DNA from: Nephromyces sp. MM_2019
Lineage: Eukaryota > Apicomplexa > Aconoidasida > Nephromycida
Length of the DNA stretch: 64,000 bases
Assembly (NCBI GenBank): GCA_015657535.1
Contig: JADHZB010001682.1
Span: 6,956-70,955, forward strand
Direction of reading: 5' to 3'
Of this stretch, positions 37,212-50,122 are shown piece by piece. The position numbers were made by a program, and so were the translations under genes. How positions within the stretch are numbered: the first letter of the stretch is position 1; each line of letters begins with the position of its first letter. Below the pieces are notes generated by a model. The model ran no database searches. It was not told the origin of the DNA and was given only the letters and a program-made list of their open reading frames with translations.

Positions 37212-38460
37212 AGGAATCCAGCACTTTAGAGGTGCTTATATGCCGATCTTATGTCAACTGAGTATGTTTTAAATTTCGAGTGCTCTGACTGTTTTTCCCC
37301 AGAAAAGATAGAGATCGAGCTATGGATTACTTTAGTATAAGTCGGACTACCCCATATGTTTGCTTTTAATGACTATAACTATTGCTAAAAAAGCCAAAAT
37401 TTCGACTTCAAAGGGGCCTTATAGAAGAAACCAACATTTCTTGATTACTTTTACGCTTATTCTAAGGCAAAATAAGAAAGAAATAAAAAAATACGACTTT
37501 ATTTCCCTGTGTCAACTGCAACGTAGATCTGCAGACTTTCTGCTTATAAAGGTTGTTTTTCTCCTTGGAAGCATATACCGACTTTATGCCGAAACTTACA
37601 CTCAGTGACAGTTCTTCGTTTCTTCGAAAATGCAATTTCGTGCAACTGGCTTGTGAGATAATGGTTTTTTTTCAGTCCCCGTACCAGTAAACCTAACAAG
37701 CAACCTTTTAGGAAGCCTTATAATTTGGAAGCCAGTTTTTGCGCTGAGAGTAGCATGATGGCGATAGCAATAGGGCTGGAAGCATAGTGTGAAGAATAGC
37801 TTATGACTAGGTGGCAAAGCCAAAGTGTTTTCATGGTAGTATGCTCTTGTGGGTGACTAATACCTGGAAAACCAACTTCCGTATGAGGGTTAATTTTCCT
37901 GCTGAGGATTCTTTGTTTTAATGTTGTTTTATTATGATTTTGGATAATAATACCTTTATAAAAAAGCGCTTAACAGTTAGCTGCATATAAACTAAAAAGA
38001 TTTAAATTGCTAGGCAATCTCTCGAATGGATGCCGTGCTATGCTCTTGGTATGGTGATTTCAAAGGGGGAACAAATGCAGGAAGTAACTTAAAATATTTT
38101 GGATGAACTATCGATTGCATTAGTCGTAATTTCTATCACCGATGATAACCTGAAGCCCAAACGTTACTGGCACAGTGGTGCCTCGCAGGGTTTGGGATAA
38201 AACACGCGCATAGTCTACTTTTTGGAAAGTTCTTAGCACTACAGTTTCTTCTTAGGTTTTAGGGCTGCATATAATTTTTGGATTGATATACATGGCTTAC
38301 TACTAAGCTCCGCAAAACCAAATAAAAAATTTTTTTGCTTATGCACGCCACTGCGCATATGAATTTACTAATTCGTATTTATCATGCGATTCATAAAAGA
38401 GTTTGCCTACGATTCCTCTGGGAAGTTCGAATGTAAACTGAGGCGAGGACATTAAAATAT
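37212..38460. other. No gene identified
   Basis: Between the plus-strand stop at 37211 and the minus-strand stop at 38461. AT-rich with no convincing exon; presumably 3' flanks. Confidence 0.35.
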
Positions 38461-38642
38461 TCAATTTGTACCAGTGCAATCTCGTGAAGTGAATACAAAA
38501 CTGACAACTTTGGGGAATACTTTATGGTGTTTCATCGTGGATGCGCCGTGCCGGTCGAATAAGCTTATTTTAGTGTGCGGACTGCCATGAGAATTGCTCT
38601 GCAGAAAGTTTTTGCGGGGACCAGAGGCACAAGGAATTCGAG
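38461..38642 (-). CDS. Candidate terminal exon, hypothetical protein
   Basis: After a ttgttgcag acceptor, 60 codons stay open to a TGA at 38461. Composition is hydrophilic and coding-like (KNFLQSNSHGSPHTKIS). Little space separates it from the stop at 38845 upstream, so it may be a very short gene or an alternative last exon of that gene. Family not recognised. Confidence 0.38.
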
Positions 38643-38844
38643 CTGCAACAATTGCTAATTTAAGATTAACAAAATTAAAAAATATCCCCATTCGATACCA
38701 CCCACTCTCTCATCTCTGCAGTTCCCATGAAAAAAGCGCTTACTTGTTCACGCTTATGCTGGAAAGGTATGTGAAAGCAGTTTTTTTTATCGGCTGGTCA
38801 CCAAGTTGTATTAAAATCGAGTTGGGTGTTTAAATGTCTTTCGC

Positions 38845-40257
38845 TTAAGGCTGCAAAATTGGCTGGGGTGCTTCTGCGCCTAAATTCGCCCTAGGTGAAG
38901 TATTTAAGTAGCGCTTCGAATGTCGCACCCGTTCAAGCAAGGAGGCATAATCAAGATATTTGGTAACTAAGTAGCGCCGAGAGAAAAATAACCTCCTGGA
39001 CTCAATGTTACTCAACAGGGTAAAAAAGTGCATTTAGATGTGCCACAGGCAGACTTATAAATGCCCTCACGCGAAAAATTGCAGTTAGCTCCAAAATCAA
39101 AACTGCGATGATTTTTTGTATAGCAGGCATAGCAATCAACAGGGGGGAAATGTGAAAAATCAATGGGAGTCGCTCTATAGGGATGATTATAACGTGGAAA
39201 CTCGGAAGTAGCACGCTTTCCTGTGGAAATCATCTCAGCGTCTTCGAATTAGCATTTAGCGAACGATTTCAACGGAAGGTTGCCATTCAACATATATTAA
39301 GTTAATCACAGGCTGAGGTACTAATCAGGATGTAAATACATGGACCTATTTCATACCTATTAGTGGCTCAAAGGGGGATACATGAGCAACGTTACAAGGC
39401 ACTACCGTATTACAGCAGAAAAGAGACTTTTCCATTGGCAAATATGAATTTTATGAGCTCGTGAATAGGCAAATTCACGCGAGATTAGGATTTTCGCTAC
39501 TCTTTTCGCGTAGCATCAGATAAATCGCTAGAAGAAAAAGTGACACCGCATTAACGTAAGTTATGGGTTCCAGATCAATTACACTGCTTGGCAGATTATT
39601 ATGGTGGCAAGCTACTCGGGTAATTGCCGCTCGTAGGAGTACCGAAGTAATGTTTGGCAAATGCGTGTCTCCGCATACATCGAATTGCCCCAACGTGATT
39701 AGTCGCTTAAAAAGCGTGACTAAAACTAAAGAAAAAAACGCATAAGCTTATCTACGTCTTTGATACGCGGGGTAACGCAAAGTAGCCATCCTTTAACGTT
39801 GGCTACTAGTTACTGCAGGAAAAAAAAAGAGCGACCAATTTTAATGGCTCCAATGATGCAGAAGGTACTACTCAAAGCATCATCAATCCCCACTTCATAT
39901 AATTACAGAGTGGGAGCCTCGCAGTGCATGCAAAATTTGCCCGCAGGCGCATCTCATAGGGGATCCAAGCAAAGAATGATATTACAAGCCGCACGCTCAT
40001 GTATCCAACGAGTTCTAACTACGTCAGTAACTACAGAATATATATAAGTATTTCCAAACAATAGCGCAAAGTAATGTATGAAAACTCGATCGCCCGTCTT
40101 TGGAGAAAATAACAGTCTTATCACGTTCTCCCCTGGAATCAGCCAGATAAGTTGCAACTTTAAGGCATATTCTGTGCAATAGCATATGTAAGGTCGAAGA
40201 TGACAAAAGTTGAAAAGCCACTGCTTCTACGGGACGCATAACTAATGCATCACGAAC
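38845..40257 (-). CDS. Multi-exon hypothetical protein, C-terminal part
   Basis: Proposed exons, all phase-consistent: 40257-40032, a 15-nt microexon 39812-39798, 39725-39501, 39220-39071 and 38966-38845 (TAA). The best-supported pieces are the last two, joined by a 104-nt intron. They encode an aromatic, cysteine-containing segment (PPVDCYACYTKNHRSFDF) followed by a basic tail. One hydrophobic helix (AVSLFLLAIYLML) sits in the third exon. The microexon and the donor at 39500 are weak, and alternative frames at 39954-40157 also look coding. Function unknown. Confidence 0.4.
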
Positions 40258-40999
40258 CTGCAAGGCAATTTAACGGTAATTCTATATCACAAAAAAAAAA
40301 TAGAGCGTAGCACAAGAGGCAAAGAGGAACTTTTTAAAATTAGCTATTAGAAAACAAGAGATTAAATGGTAGCTACCATTCGTAGGTAGCTGATAGAAGT
40401 ATATTATGGAGCCACTAAAGCCCATTCAGCGGTCCAACTGCCACCTAGTATAAAACCAGGGTGTACGAGCTTGTAGATATAGATTGTCAGATTTACATAA
40501 ATATTTTGATACAATTAGTTGAAAAATAGACACTGACGGAACTAAGAAATATTAAATAAAATCCGCCACTAATTTTCTTCCAAAGCAATTCACTGGAAAG
40601 ACAAATATAAATATTCAGAATCTAGTCGTGCTGTGTATTCTCAGAGGCTTTCAATTCCTTGAATGGCTTGCAAGAAGTAAACAGCAAAGCAAATAAAAGC
40701 AAAGTAAGGAGCAGCCAAACAAAACAAAAAAATGTAGCGAAAAAGATCAGTCAAGTTGAATCTTTGGTATCCAAAATGCAATCGTCTATACTACTGCATA
40801 TACTAACTACACTAAGTGCACCTGCAAAAAGCATTACTAGCTGCCTCTTTGAATACCCTGTTCCATAACTTCGTCGAAAAAATTTGCACTCAGCGTAGAG
40901 CATTGTAGGAAGTGTCCTACAGACTTAAAATCACATTTTAAAGATGGACCTGAACACTAAAAATCGGTATATTTTAATACAAAATACTAGATTCCCCAT

Positions 41000-41480
41000 T
41001 TAGCGAACGGAACTTGACTTGATAAGAAAATGCTCATGAGCAATACCCTCAGAGGACTTTCTGACACAAAAGTAAGACTTGTACACTTCAAGGACATAAA
41101 TATATTTCTCCAATGCAATAAACTTATTCTCAAGAAATTGGTGTAGCGTATGCTCGAAAAAAAACATAAATAATTGTAAGCAAATATAGCATGCAAAAGA
41201 TTAAACATATATATACTGCTTGCATAAAGTTGATAGCCCTTTTATGAAGTCTACACAGCTTCAAAGGTGAATTCTAAATCAGCAGTTAACGGTGAACTAG
41301 CTGACTGCAGCAAAAAATTGATCTTACAGGATATCTACGATCGTGCATATTTAGGAAAACTAGAAGAATTCAAAAACATTAGATGATCGAACATCCTGCA
41401 GCTCTACGAGCATAATATTTGCAGCAGCGCTCCGACGAAGGGAAGCAACATGAGTATCCAATCTAATAAAATTACCAATA
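41000..41480 (-). CDS. Multi-exon hypothetical protein, C-terminal part
   Basis: Exons 41480-41378, 41304-41257 and 41152-41000 join in phase through 73- and 104-nt introns and end at TAA. The sequence is soluble and helical (HVASLRRSAAANIMLVELQD, then LTADLEFTFEA, then LHQFLENKFIALEKYI). Additional minus-strand coding-like blocks at about 41500-41550 and 42180-42260 may be upstream exons. Family not recognised. Confidence 0.52.
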
Positions 41481-42316
41481 CTGTATCACCGAGAGGTCAA
41501 ACTTCTCAACTAAAGACAGATAATCCTGGTGCTGCAATCATATATAAAGGAGAGTTGCCCCCCGTCCTGGTTAGTCGCAAGAACACTTTCCAAAAATTAC
41601 TCAATTAATCCTTTTTCAATGATAGTGATCTACATAATAAGCATATGTAATAGCAACCCTCCCAGGAAAGCAGGAGCAAAAGTAAGGCTTCGCCTATTTC
41701 AAATACTATAGAGCAGAAAATAAGGCTCAAAACAAAAGACTGAGCAACGGAGTATCCCCGTCAAACAGAACGCAAAAAGCAAACTAACAATACAATACCA
41801 GAATGCTTGGATGAGATAAAGCATCAGAATACTTATTTTTCCACTAAAGCTTTGGTAATTAAAGGTGGAATTAAGCAAGCTAAAAACCGCGATTCTCAAT
41901 TGAGACCTAAGAACCAATAAAGATATGCTAACTCAGGCTTAAAGATACAGGAATGATTTCTCTTGCAAAATCATACTGAACGTTGGTTCCTAGCTTCCAA
42001 AAAAAAGGAATAGTTTTGATGTGTAAACAATAAAAGCGAACTGTGATATGTTTTTCTCCAGAAGTTGCTCATAAATAAGGGAGCTAAATTTTTAACGAGT
42101 TATATACGGAATGGTACGTCCTTAAACAGGGTTTTACTAGCGTATAAGAAACAAGAAAAACACGCAAAACACAGAATACCTCTCTATAAGTCCTTAGGTC
42201 ATAATTTTTGCTAGCACAGACTCGCAGTTGCTTCAATCTAATTCTGCCCTGGTAGTTTTTTAGAATAACGATACTAACACATTGCAAATCTCACATGAGA
42301 TAAAACAAAAGAAATT

Positions 42317-44493
42317 CTAATCAGATTTTTTCGCAATCTTAGCTCTTCGCCATGCTCTTAGGGTACCTAAGCTAAACAGCACACCCCATTGGTAGTTAAG
42401 AATCATCCAAAGTATACTCATTATAAAGATGGTGTAAAGTCTGAGTGGTGCCACATCGGTCATAACTGCTTTTCCATATATCAAATCTCCTGCAAATAGG
42501 TTTAGAATAAAAAACGGAACGTAGATTAATCTGAAAACAATGAAAGTACCCATAAAAAAAGCGTTTACAAGCTTGAAAATGAGATTTGAAGTCTCCTTCA
42601 TATCCAGAAACATCCATCTCAAGTGCAGAAATGGAGTGGAAACTTCAGTACTCAGTATAAGCGCCATTAGACCTAAAAATAAAAGTTACTCATTACGCTT
42701 AGAACTAATATGAATGTAGGGGCTGGAAGGGATCCAAATTTCAGAGCACAATTTGACAGCAGTTTTAAACTTCCACGAGGAATAAACTGGCATATACAAG
42801 AAAAAATACATAATTTGAGACTAGTTCACAAGCGCAACACAGATTCAAGACGAAAGTAGAAACATAGAGGAAAAAGTTGAGAAATCCATATCATGCATAA
42901 GCAAGATATACAGCCCTCCAAAAAATTCGCAACAGACCGCCGTGAGTGAGAGAAAACTTCACATAGCTAGTCCAGCTTAACTTTCTGGTTTTAAAAAATT
43001 AAAGGAAGCAATCATCTCACAGCAAACTAAGTCTCGATACAACGCAAAGTAGTTGTAACAATAGTTTTTCCGGCTTCAAGTTTTTTTAAAATTCATTATT
43101 TCAAAAAAAAAATTCAGGCGACCGCAAGCAAATGGGGCACAAAAAAAACTGGAGGAAGGAACATGCATCTTATAACTAGACACTGGTGTGGAATCAATAT
43201 TTTGGATTGATGCTTTTTGAAAAGAAACATTGCAAAAAGAACAGTTAGTTTAAGCAGCAAGAACTATTCTATATATAGGTCCAGAACTAATGTTTCTGTA
43301 TATAATTTGTTCTATAAAAATAAACAAGGCTTAAATTACTATTCAAGCACATGGATAATTACATTTGGAAGCTTCGGGGAAAAAATTACATTGCTTGTAA
43401 GCAATAAGTACTACTTAGTTGCTAATTCACCGAAAGAAAAATCAAAAAAGCGGATTCCACCTGTAAGACGCCCTTTGGAGCTGCAAAGTTGAATCGCTAA
43501 AGCTGCGAGCGACATAATACCATGTATTAGGAAGCTGAGACCGTATAGCTTATAATAGAAAAAGCAAATGCAGGAATCCCATAGGAAGTAACCCATCGAA
43601 AGGACTCCTGTTAACACACAGAGCAGGCATCCAGAAAAACATAATCCAAATATTAAGTTACAAAACATCAAGAGAATAAATTACGTAACAAATGAGCTTC
43701 TATCACAAGAAGATTAAAGTGTCGCTACAAAAAATACTAAAGTAAGTTTAGGTTATGCTCTAAACAATTAAAGACAGACCAGCTAGTGCTCATTTCACAG
43801 CTCAGCAAAAATTTACTCCTTAGCAACTGTCCAGTCAAACAGCACTGCAAGAACACTAAGCGTAGAGTATCGCCCAAAAAAAGGTATCCCTTATTGCTAT
43901 TCAGCACCTGATGTTACCGGTCTCAGAGTAAAGAAAGTTGTCAGATAATACTAACCGACCAACACGTAATCCATCAACTTCCCGGCAATGGGATCTTCTG
44001 ACGAACTATTCTGCACTGTGCACTCTCAATTACGCAGGTATACGCAATGAATAGCATTATAATTTTCACTTTGTAATCATTGCCAAATTCGACGCGCAAA
44101 GGAGCTGTCAGTGTAACATGGGGGCAGACTCTAATTTGGAAGAAACAGAGCAAGTGTTATCACTGGCAACACAAATAAAGTCACATGCTCACCAACAACG
44201 TCCCCAAGAGTAATCCAAGCTTCGTAGTTATCCGAATAGTGCACGTACCGCCAAGACTCCAATAAAGACGGTAAGCAAACAACGAGAGCATGTAAAAACG
44301 CTATACTGCGGTCCCCACATTGTCGTCTAAACTGCTCGTCATTCTGAAACTTCGCTTTTAGCTGCTCCCTCATAAATTTGGAGGGTGCTAAGTAGAGGAG
44401 AGTTCTATTCAGACCTGCCCGAAATGAAAGCTCTATTACCACAGCCACAGTCAATGCTAGCAACGGAACGTGAATCCGCTCAATACTCATCAT
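42317..44493 (-). CDS. TLC-domain (TRAM-LAG1-CLN8) membrane protein
   Basis: Exons 44493-44193, 43607-43461 and 42672-42317 give 267 residues with consistent phase-1 junctions. TLC proteins are polytopic ER or plasma-membrane proteins that act in, or regulate, lipid metabolism. Recognisable blocks in order: an N-terminal membrane anchor; FLHALVVCLPSL; GYFLWDSCICFFYY; FLIHGIMSLAAL; EVSTPFLHLRWMFLD; NAFFMGTFIVFRLIY; and a last helix with LNYQWGVLFSL. The EVSTPFLHLRW block points to the TLCD/TMEM56 branch rather than ceramide synthases. The usual second histidine of the LIHH pair is Gly here, which argues against a ceramide-synthase reaction. The protein ends KKSD, a canonical KKXX dilysine ER-retrieval signal. 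Introns are 585 and 788 nt. Confidence 0.82.
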
Positions 44494-45099
44494 TTTGTAT
44501 ATCCTCTACTGAATGATATTAATATCTGATTCGTGCTGTTCCAGGAAAAGATTCTGATTAGCAGGCTGAAAAATAAGCACCGTGAGTTACCGTGCACTAG
44601 GTCAAAAAAGTTTCAATATGGGAAACAAAATTGCCTATATATTAAAACAAAGATAACAGTCACCACACGTCACTTCCATCGCATGAGCATCTTGCATATA
44701 CAAGCTACATAGCCTCATAGAAAGGTCGAAACCGACGTTTTACGTTATTTATGCCTTAACAAAGCTGGGAAAGTGTCCGCAGCATTATAGAGCCCAACGC
44801 TGTTGTCTCGAATGCCGCAAAACAATGTCTGCAAGCACAATTTTCCTTCTTGCGATAAACTCTGTGACCTTTGCTATGCTTTAACCATTTTGGAAACTTG
44901 CATTTAACTCAAGAATGAGACAGTAAACACAAAAAATCATGAATGCTTTTCGTTCTTCATAAGTTGGCATATTCTGCGGAGCAAGCTATTTTGCGATTGT
45001 GAAGACGAGATAAGGAATTGTAGATCTCAGCTTACAGTAAGGGCCCTAGGAAAATGTACCCAGCAATGTGCATCCGATTCTTCCAGCGCCAACTTGATT

Positions 45100-45839
45100 T
45101 CAGTGGGGCAGCTCGTCCCCACTTGGTGGCCCTTTGAATATATACATTTCAAGCAATAGAAAATGCTTCCGTCGCTCCCCTTACCCTTACCAGGCAGTCT
45201 TACAGTACCAAGGATTACGCTTTCGCTGGTGTGCCATAACGGGATGACCCGGGCACTTCGTTACCAGCGGTGCAGCGGATTTTTATCTAGCGATCACGCG
45301 CCTATCGTCATTGTAGAAGGCGATTACTGCTATTACCGTCTAATTGATAGCGGCACGTAGGACAATTCCTGACGTAAGGGTACAAAGGAGAATAATCAAC
45401 TGGGCGGCAATATTATATTTTGGGGGCTGGTATCTAGAAATATTAGAACCACGATACGATCTTCGGAAATTATCAACTTTAGAAATGCTATCTTTACCCC
45501 TTGTAATTCATCGCAGCGAAAAATATCCTCACGGATATTGACATGGCAAACTTTAGTATATATGGAGCACAATCTCAGTTTATATTGTATTTATCCTTTG
45601 GGTGATATGAAGTATGGCAGCAGTAAGGCATTTTCAAGACGGCGGTCATCCGTTATCATGTAAGTAGAGATCATTGCTATAGTGATAAAAAAAATTAATA
45701 ACTTAAAAAACCAAATTACAATGCAAAAAGTTGGTAAATTTCTTCACACCCACCGGAGATTCGTGGGAAACTCTATTCAACCTGACACTTGCGGTGAAGG
45801 AGTTGAAAAAATCTGCTTAGAACTCTTAAAGTTGTCTCT
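45100..45839 (-). CDS. Multi-exon hypothetical protein, C-terminal 64 residues
   Basis: Exons 45839-45782, 45487-45450, 45368-45337, 45225-45191 and 45131-45100 join in phase and end at TGA. Introns are 294, 81, 111 and 59 nt. Acceptors such as ctttgtacccttacgtcag are strong; the acceptor before 45487 is weak. The C terminus reads SVILGTVRLPGPPSGDELPH. Open plus-strand frames over the same GC-richer stretch (45163-45541) are shadows. Upstream exons and family are unknown. Confidence 0.5.
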
Positions 45840-46815
45840 CTGTAGATTTCGGCAGAGGAGTCAAGTGATTCGAAATACTTTTACGTCAATTTGTTATATT
45901 TAAGCTCACAAGCACGATTTTAAAGTGTAAATTTTATGCTCTCGATGCTAAAGATAGTCTTCTATGGATTCAAATTAAAAAAAAATTTTAAAAGCGAATG
46001 TTACCTTCATGCTAAAAACGCATGAGTAGATATAAGTCATCGCAAAATGAGCTTCACGAAAAAATAGCACTTTCCTTGCAAGGTATAAAAGTCATGGACC
46101 TTCCCATGAACATCTTTTGACTACAACAAATGAAGTAACGAGCTTTCTTTATTTCGCCTCATGTGCCGCTTAGTATTTTTTATTTTTTAAGTCTTTGTAT
46201 ATATTTCTACTTAATTAACAATACTAATTTCATAAAGTCACATACTTATTATTATTTTTTTGCACCACATGCAATACTATACAAGTAATGCGACAATTGC
46301 CTTGCAAAAATATATCGAAATAAGAAAACGACACGGTAGTACATGAGAGGTCTGTTCTCAAGCCTTTTCTTATGAAATAATAATTACCTAAGTAGAATAT
46401 TACTCCATGTCTCCAATACGATATCTCCGCATAGACTCGTGAAAATAAGGCGTTTTGAATGGTAAGATAGTTCAGATTGTGTTTTTACACAAAGGGGTAC
46501 GTTGGGGAGGCTATAAGACTACCTATAAACAGACGCGGGTTCAATGCTGTAAAGCTTTTATCTAGGTATTTTTAGATTCTAGTGTTGGCCATATTTTTAA
46601 AGAATGAGAAGAAAGAGACTATAACAAATTAATGGGGAATGCACTTTTGACTGCCAATAAACTTAAATTTTCTTACTAGTTGTGGTTAGGCGTGTAAAAA
46701 GAAAACTGCTAAATAAGATATGCTACTGTTGGTGATAAGGAATCTAGGAAAGTTTCCCTTCAGCAAAGCAGCGGCTGAAATTATTCCTGAGTTTATGAAC
46801 TACTCCTTATTGTAG

Positions 46816-47389
46816 CTTGCTCTGGCTTTTCGAAAGCATGAGTACCTGGAAGTTGTCTTTGATTTAGAGTACACACAGCGATAGTTTCAGAAACTGAACA
46901 GTCTAGCTGAGAGTGGAATTTTTTAGGTTCTTTTTTTCTACATGTAAAATTTTCTAGCGCTGATTTAGTGAGTCAAGCGACTTACTAGTCATGCTACTCC
47001 AGTTTACTGACCTTGAATGAACCTCCTTAGAAAGGGATCGCTATGCATCTTCTAGCTGTAGAGAGCTTGAGGAAATTTTTAACACACTAGCTATAATTTT
47101 ATATTATAAAGCCTTCAATTGTAGTTACTCTCAATTATCTCAACGACGAAGATTGCTGGAGGTACTAACCCAGGCGCGAATTTTTTATTCATGGCGGAAA
47201 TATATCTCCCAGCAACGTCTAACCTCTAGATATATACCGTTTAGCCTTTTATCGAGCCGTAATCTGAGATTCTGAAGGATGTCAAATGTAATTGAGCCAA
47301 AACTAATGCATAAAAAGTGTCCTCCGTACTGTGGTGTTCTTCCCACCGTTAGCATCACAGCACATTTTGACAAAGGGGTGAAGCCCTAA
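46816..47389 (+). CDS. Multi-exon hypothetical protein, C-terminal part
   Basis: Exon 47031-47161 (43 codons, contains SSSCRELEEIFNTLA), exon 47245-47258 and exon 47353-47389 join in phase and end at TAA. A likely upstream exon at 46816-46868 (LALAFRKHEYLEVVF) is coding-like, but its link is unresolved. The gene lies 325 bases upstream of the Orai-like gene on the same strand. Family not recognised. Confidence 0.45.
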
Positions 47390-47713
47390 ATGAGACTTCA
47401 AAAGAACTCTATTCTACCTTTTGCTTTCAAATTTGGGAGACATATGCACAAAGCTAGTTTTATTGGGGAAAAAAATGGTGATACTGTGCTGTAATTTAGG
47501 CACTTCATCAGGGAGCTGAGACGGATGGCGTATGCAGCATTAATAACGGAGCAAAGCTGTGAATAGAATATAATTGTACTCTATGATAGGAATCCATATT
47601 AATGGATTACAAGACGCAACATCAGGTTTCTTATTTTTAAAATCGTTGTCGCCATCTTTTTACATCTTACTGCTCTGCGGTAAGAGCAAGCCTAAGGGGC
47701 CTCCAATGACAAA

Positions 47714-49157
47714 ATGATACAGGCTTCAAAGGCTAAAGTAATAGCTGCTTATCACGTCAAAAGTGTGGAAGCACGTTATTTAGAAGTCCAGTATTTCCTT
47801 TCGGTTTTCAACAGGATAAGTGCATTAGCTGGGTTATTGGCTGGATTCTCCGCGACTTCTTTGGCATCAAGAGAAAGTAAGTCAAAGAAGACTACTATAT
47901 ATTGCTAATCACACAAGGAAACTTCACGGGTTGTTGTCACCTCCCTTTGAGATTTTTTTGTGCTAACGCTTAGGGCTTTTTATAAATTTTTTACTTGAGG
48001 CTTTTTTTCGCAGTGGATCCCTTTATTATCTCAGCACTAGGGTAACTTTTCTCTATGGGATACCCTCACATGCCAATATATGAAAAATAATTATTTGCTG
48101 AACTAAACGATACTTACAAAACTAAACCCATCAGTTTGCAAACGTACATGCCGAAATATTTCTATGGAATTTGCCTTCACCATGAAAACTCAATAGAAAT
48201 TTGATTGGTATGAATCTCGTATACATCGTAGAATGTTGTTAAACAGAGCTGATGCTAGTTTCATTATTGTCATTCTTTGCAGTAATTAAAGGTACCCTCT
48301 TTCAGTTGATCTATACTGTTTCTACTGGAGCTACTTTAGGCTTTATGCTTGTAGTGTTGCTAATATCTAGCCTTTGCACCATGTGGGGACCGGGAAAAGC
48401 TCTCCGCAGCAGTACGTCAGACTCAGTCACATCGGCAGTGCAAGTTATGGACAAATCCGTTGACCGATGCTTTTGGTATTAAAACAGCGTGGCGACCTTT
48501 TTTTTGCTGTTCACGGTATATTTACGAAACAAAAATGTGACTAAACGTATACGCACCAAAATGTACTGTGCTATATACCCATGCTATGGACTGTACATAA
48601 TTCAAAGTTTCTTTCAATTTGTGCTTAAATTGAAAAAGAAATATTCTGCTTAAGTTGAAGCTTGGTTAACATATGGGTCCCCAAAAATATGAACTTATAA
48701 GATTTTGAAGTTATTTGCTCCATACTCAACGTGGCTGAAACTCCTATTGTGAAAAATATCGGGCGCAGAGTTAGAGAAACCCAGCTTGATTTATTGGACG
48801 AATCGAATGGCTGAATAAACATGATAAAATGATGTCCTACTATTTGCGCTGGTTACTAAATAGATTTAACGTGATGTCAACTTGTTTTCTTTCAGGTATT
48901 TTTCCATAGGACTAGGGTGTTACCTGGTATCCTCCTTGCTTTCAGTGGTTAAAAACTTTTCTTTGTTTGCTGGTTTCCTGGCATTAGGAGTCATTTGCTA
49001 CGGTGCCACGAAAATATATGGAGCCTCAAGGATAATCTTTGCCTCACTAACCCCGGGAAAGCCGACATCAGGAGAGATGCGAGGAGTGCCTACCGGTAGC
49101 CTGGCCGGTTCGAATTCGATTGGAAAAGAGAGAAATAATACTGAGTTATGTGAATAG
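47714..49157 (+). CDS. Four-helix membrane protein, Orai-superfamily-like
   Basis: Exons 47714-47876, 48283-48475 and 48896-49157 give 205 residues. The phase-1 and phase-2 junctions are GT-AG. Topology: soluble N terminus (KVKSVEAR-like region), helix 1 (ISALAGLLAGFSATSLAS), helix 2 (STGATLGFMLVVLLISSLC), a GPGKAL loop, helix 3 (WYFSIGLGCYLVSSLLSVV), helix 4 (FLALGVICYGATKIYGASR), polar C terminus. Spacing and small-residue pattern resemble Orai store-operated calcium-channel subunits, where helix 1 carries SALLSGFAMV and a pore glutamate. Here the corresponding glutamate sits at or just beyond the end of helix 1 (SRE), slightly shifted. The call rests on topology and short motifs only; any other four-helix family remains possible. 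Confidence 0.62.
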
Positions 49158-50122
49158 CTCACGCATAAGTGGGTATACACACTCCTCTATCACTTCTTAA
49201 GCGGGGTTGAAACTAGGATGAGATTGCACAGTGAAGTATTCAAATTCAAAAGGCAGGCAAACTATATCGCAGCAAAAGTTGTCCGGAAGCCACGTTTTAA
49301 GGCCTAGGTAGATACATTTGGATATAAGTATGAATGTGAAGCTGGGCTAAGCTGCCTTTATAAATACTTTTATGGGCAACAAACAATTTCTCCTCTGAAA
49401 CCAATAGTAACCCAGATGGAACAGCAAACTAGTAATGAGAATTTTCATATTACCTTGCCGAAATAAAATTTTGGCATTTAGTGTAGCCCTATTAAAGTAA
49501 TGACATTGCCTAAAAGTAAAAGTATACTGAAATATAGCATACCCCGGAAGTTTTGAAATTCGGTCTCAGACGCACGAGCAGCAGAGCAAATGAGGATCGA
49601 ATGGATAAGTAGCTTATTGGTAACTGAGTCCCACTTTTGAATGAAAGTTTTAGCATGCCTGAATACCTGCTTTGGATCAGGCATGGTTTTAGATACTGCT
49701 AATTTCAAGGTGCTTTCTTGGCGTTAGTTTAATCATCACGCTTGCACATACTACTTAGTTTCTTTGTTTAGCCCATCATGCCTCATCGCTTTAATTATAA
49801 ATATGTTATGTAAATTTTGTATATAACAAGACTCTTAAATAAGTCTCGCCGTAATCATTGTTAAATCCGTTAATTGCTGAAACCAATGACTTTCTATTGC
49901 CTTAATGGCACCTAAGCGGCTTTTAAGTGACTGCTAACAAGAACGAATCAGTCTAATATGTTCAGCTTTCTGTTTATATCCGTAAATCTTGACGCCACCT
50001 GAATGCGCCGCAATACTTCTATTTTTAAACCTTGTTGCAGCTCTGCCGGCTTACATCTATTAAGTCCTTCATTGTGGTGCGAAACTGCGACTTGTCAGGC
50101 AAGGTGTGTTCCTAACTAATAA

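Noticed and set aside
45163..45541. Plus-strand proteins in two overlapping open frames
   Set aside because: The same bases hold a phase-consistent minus-strand exon chain with good splice sites; the plus frames do not join.
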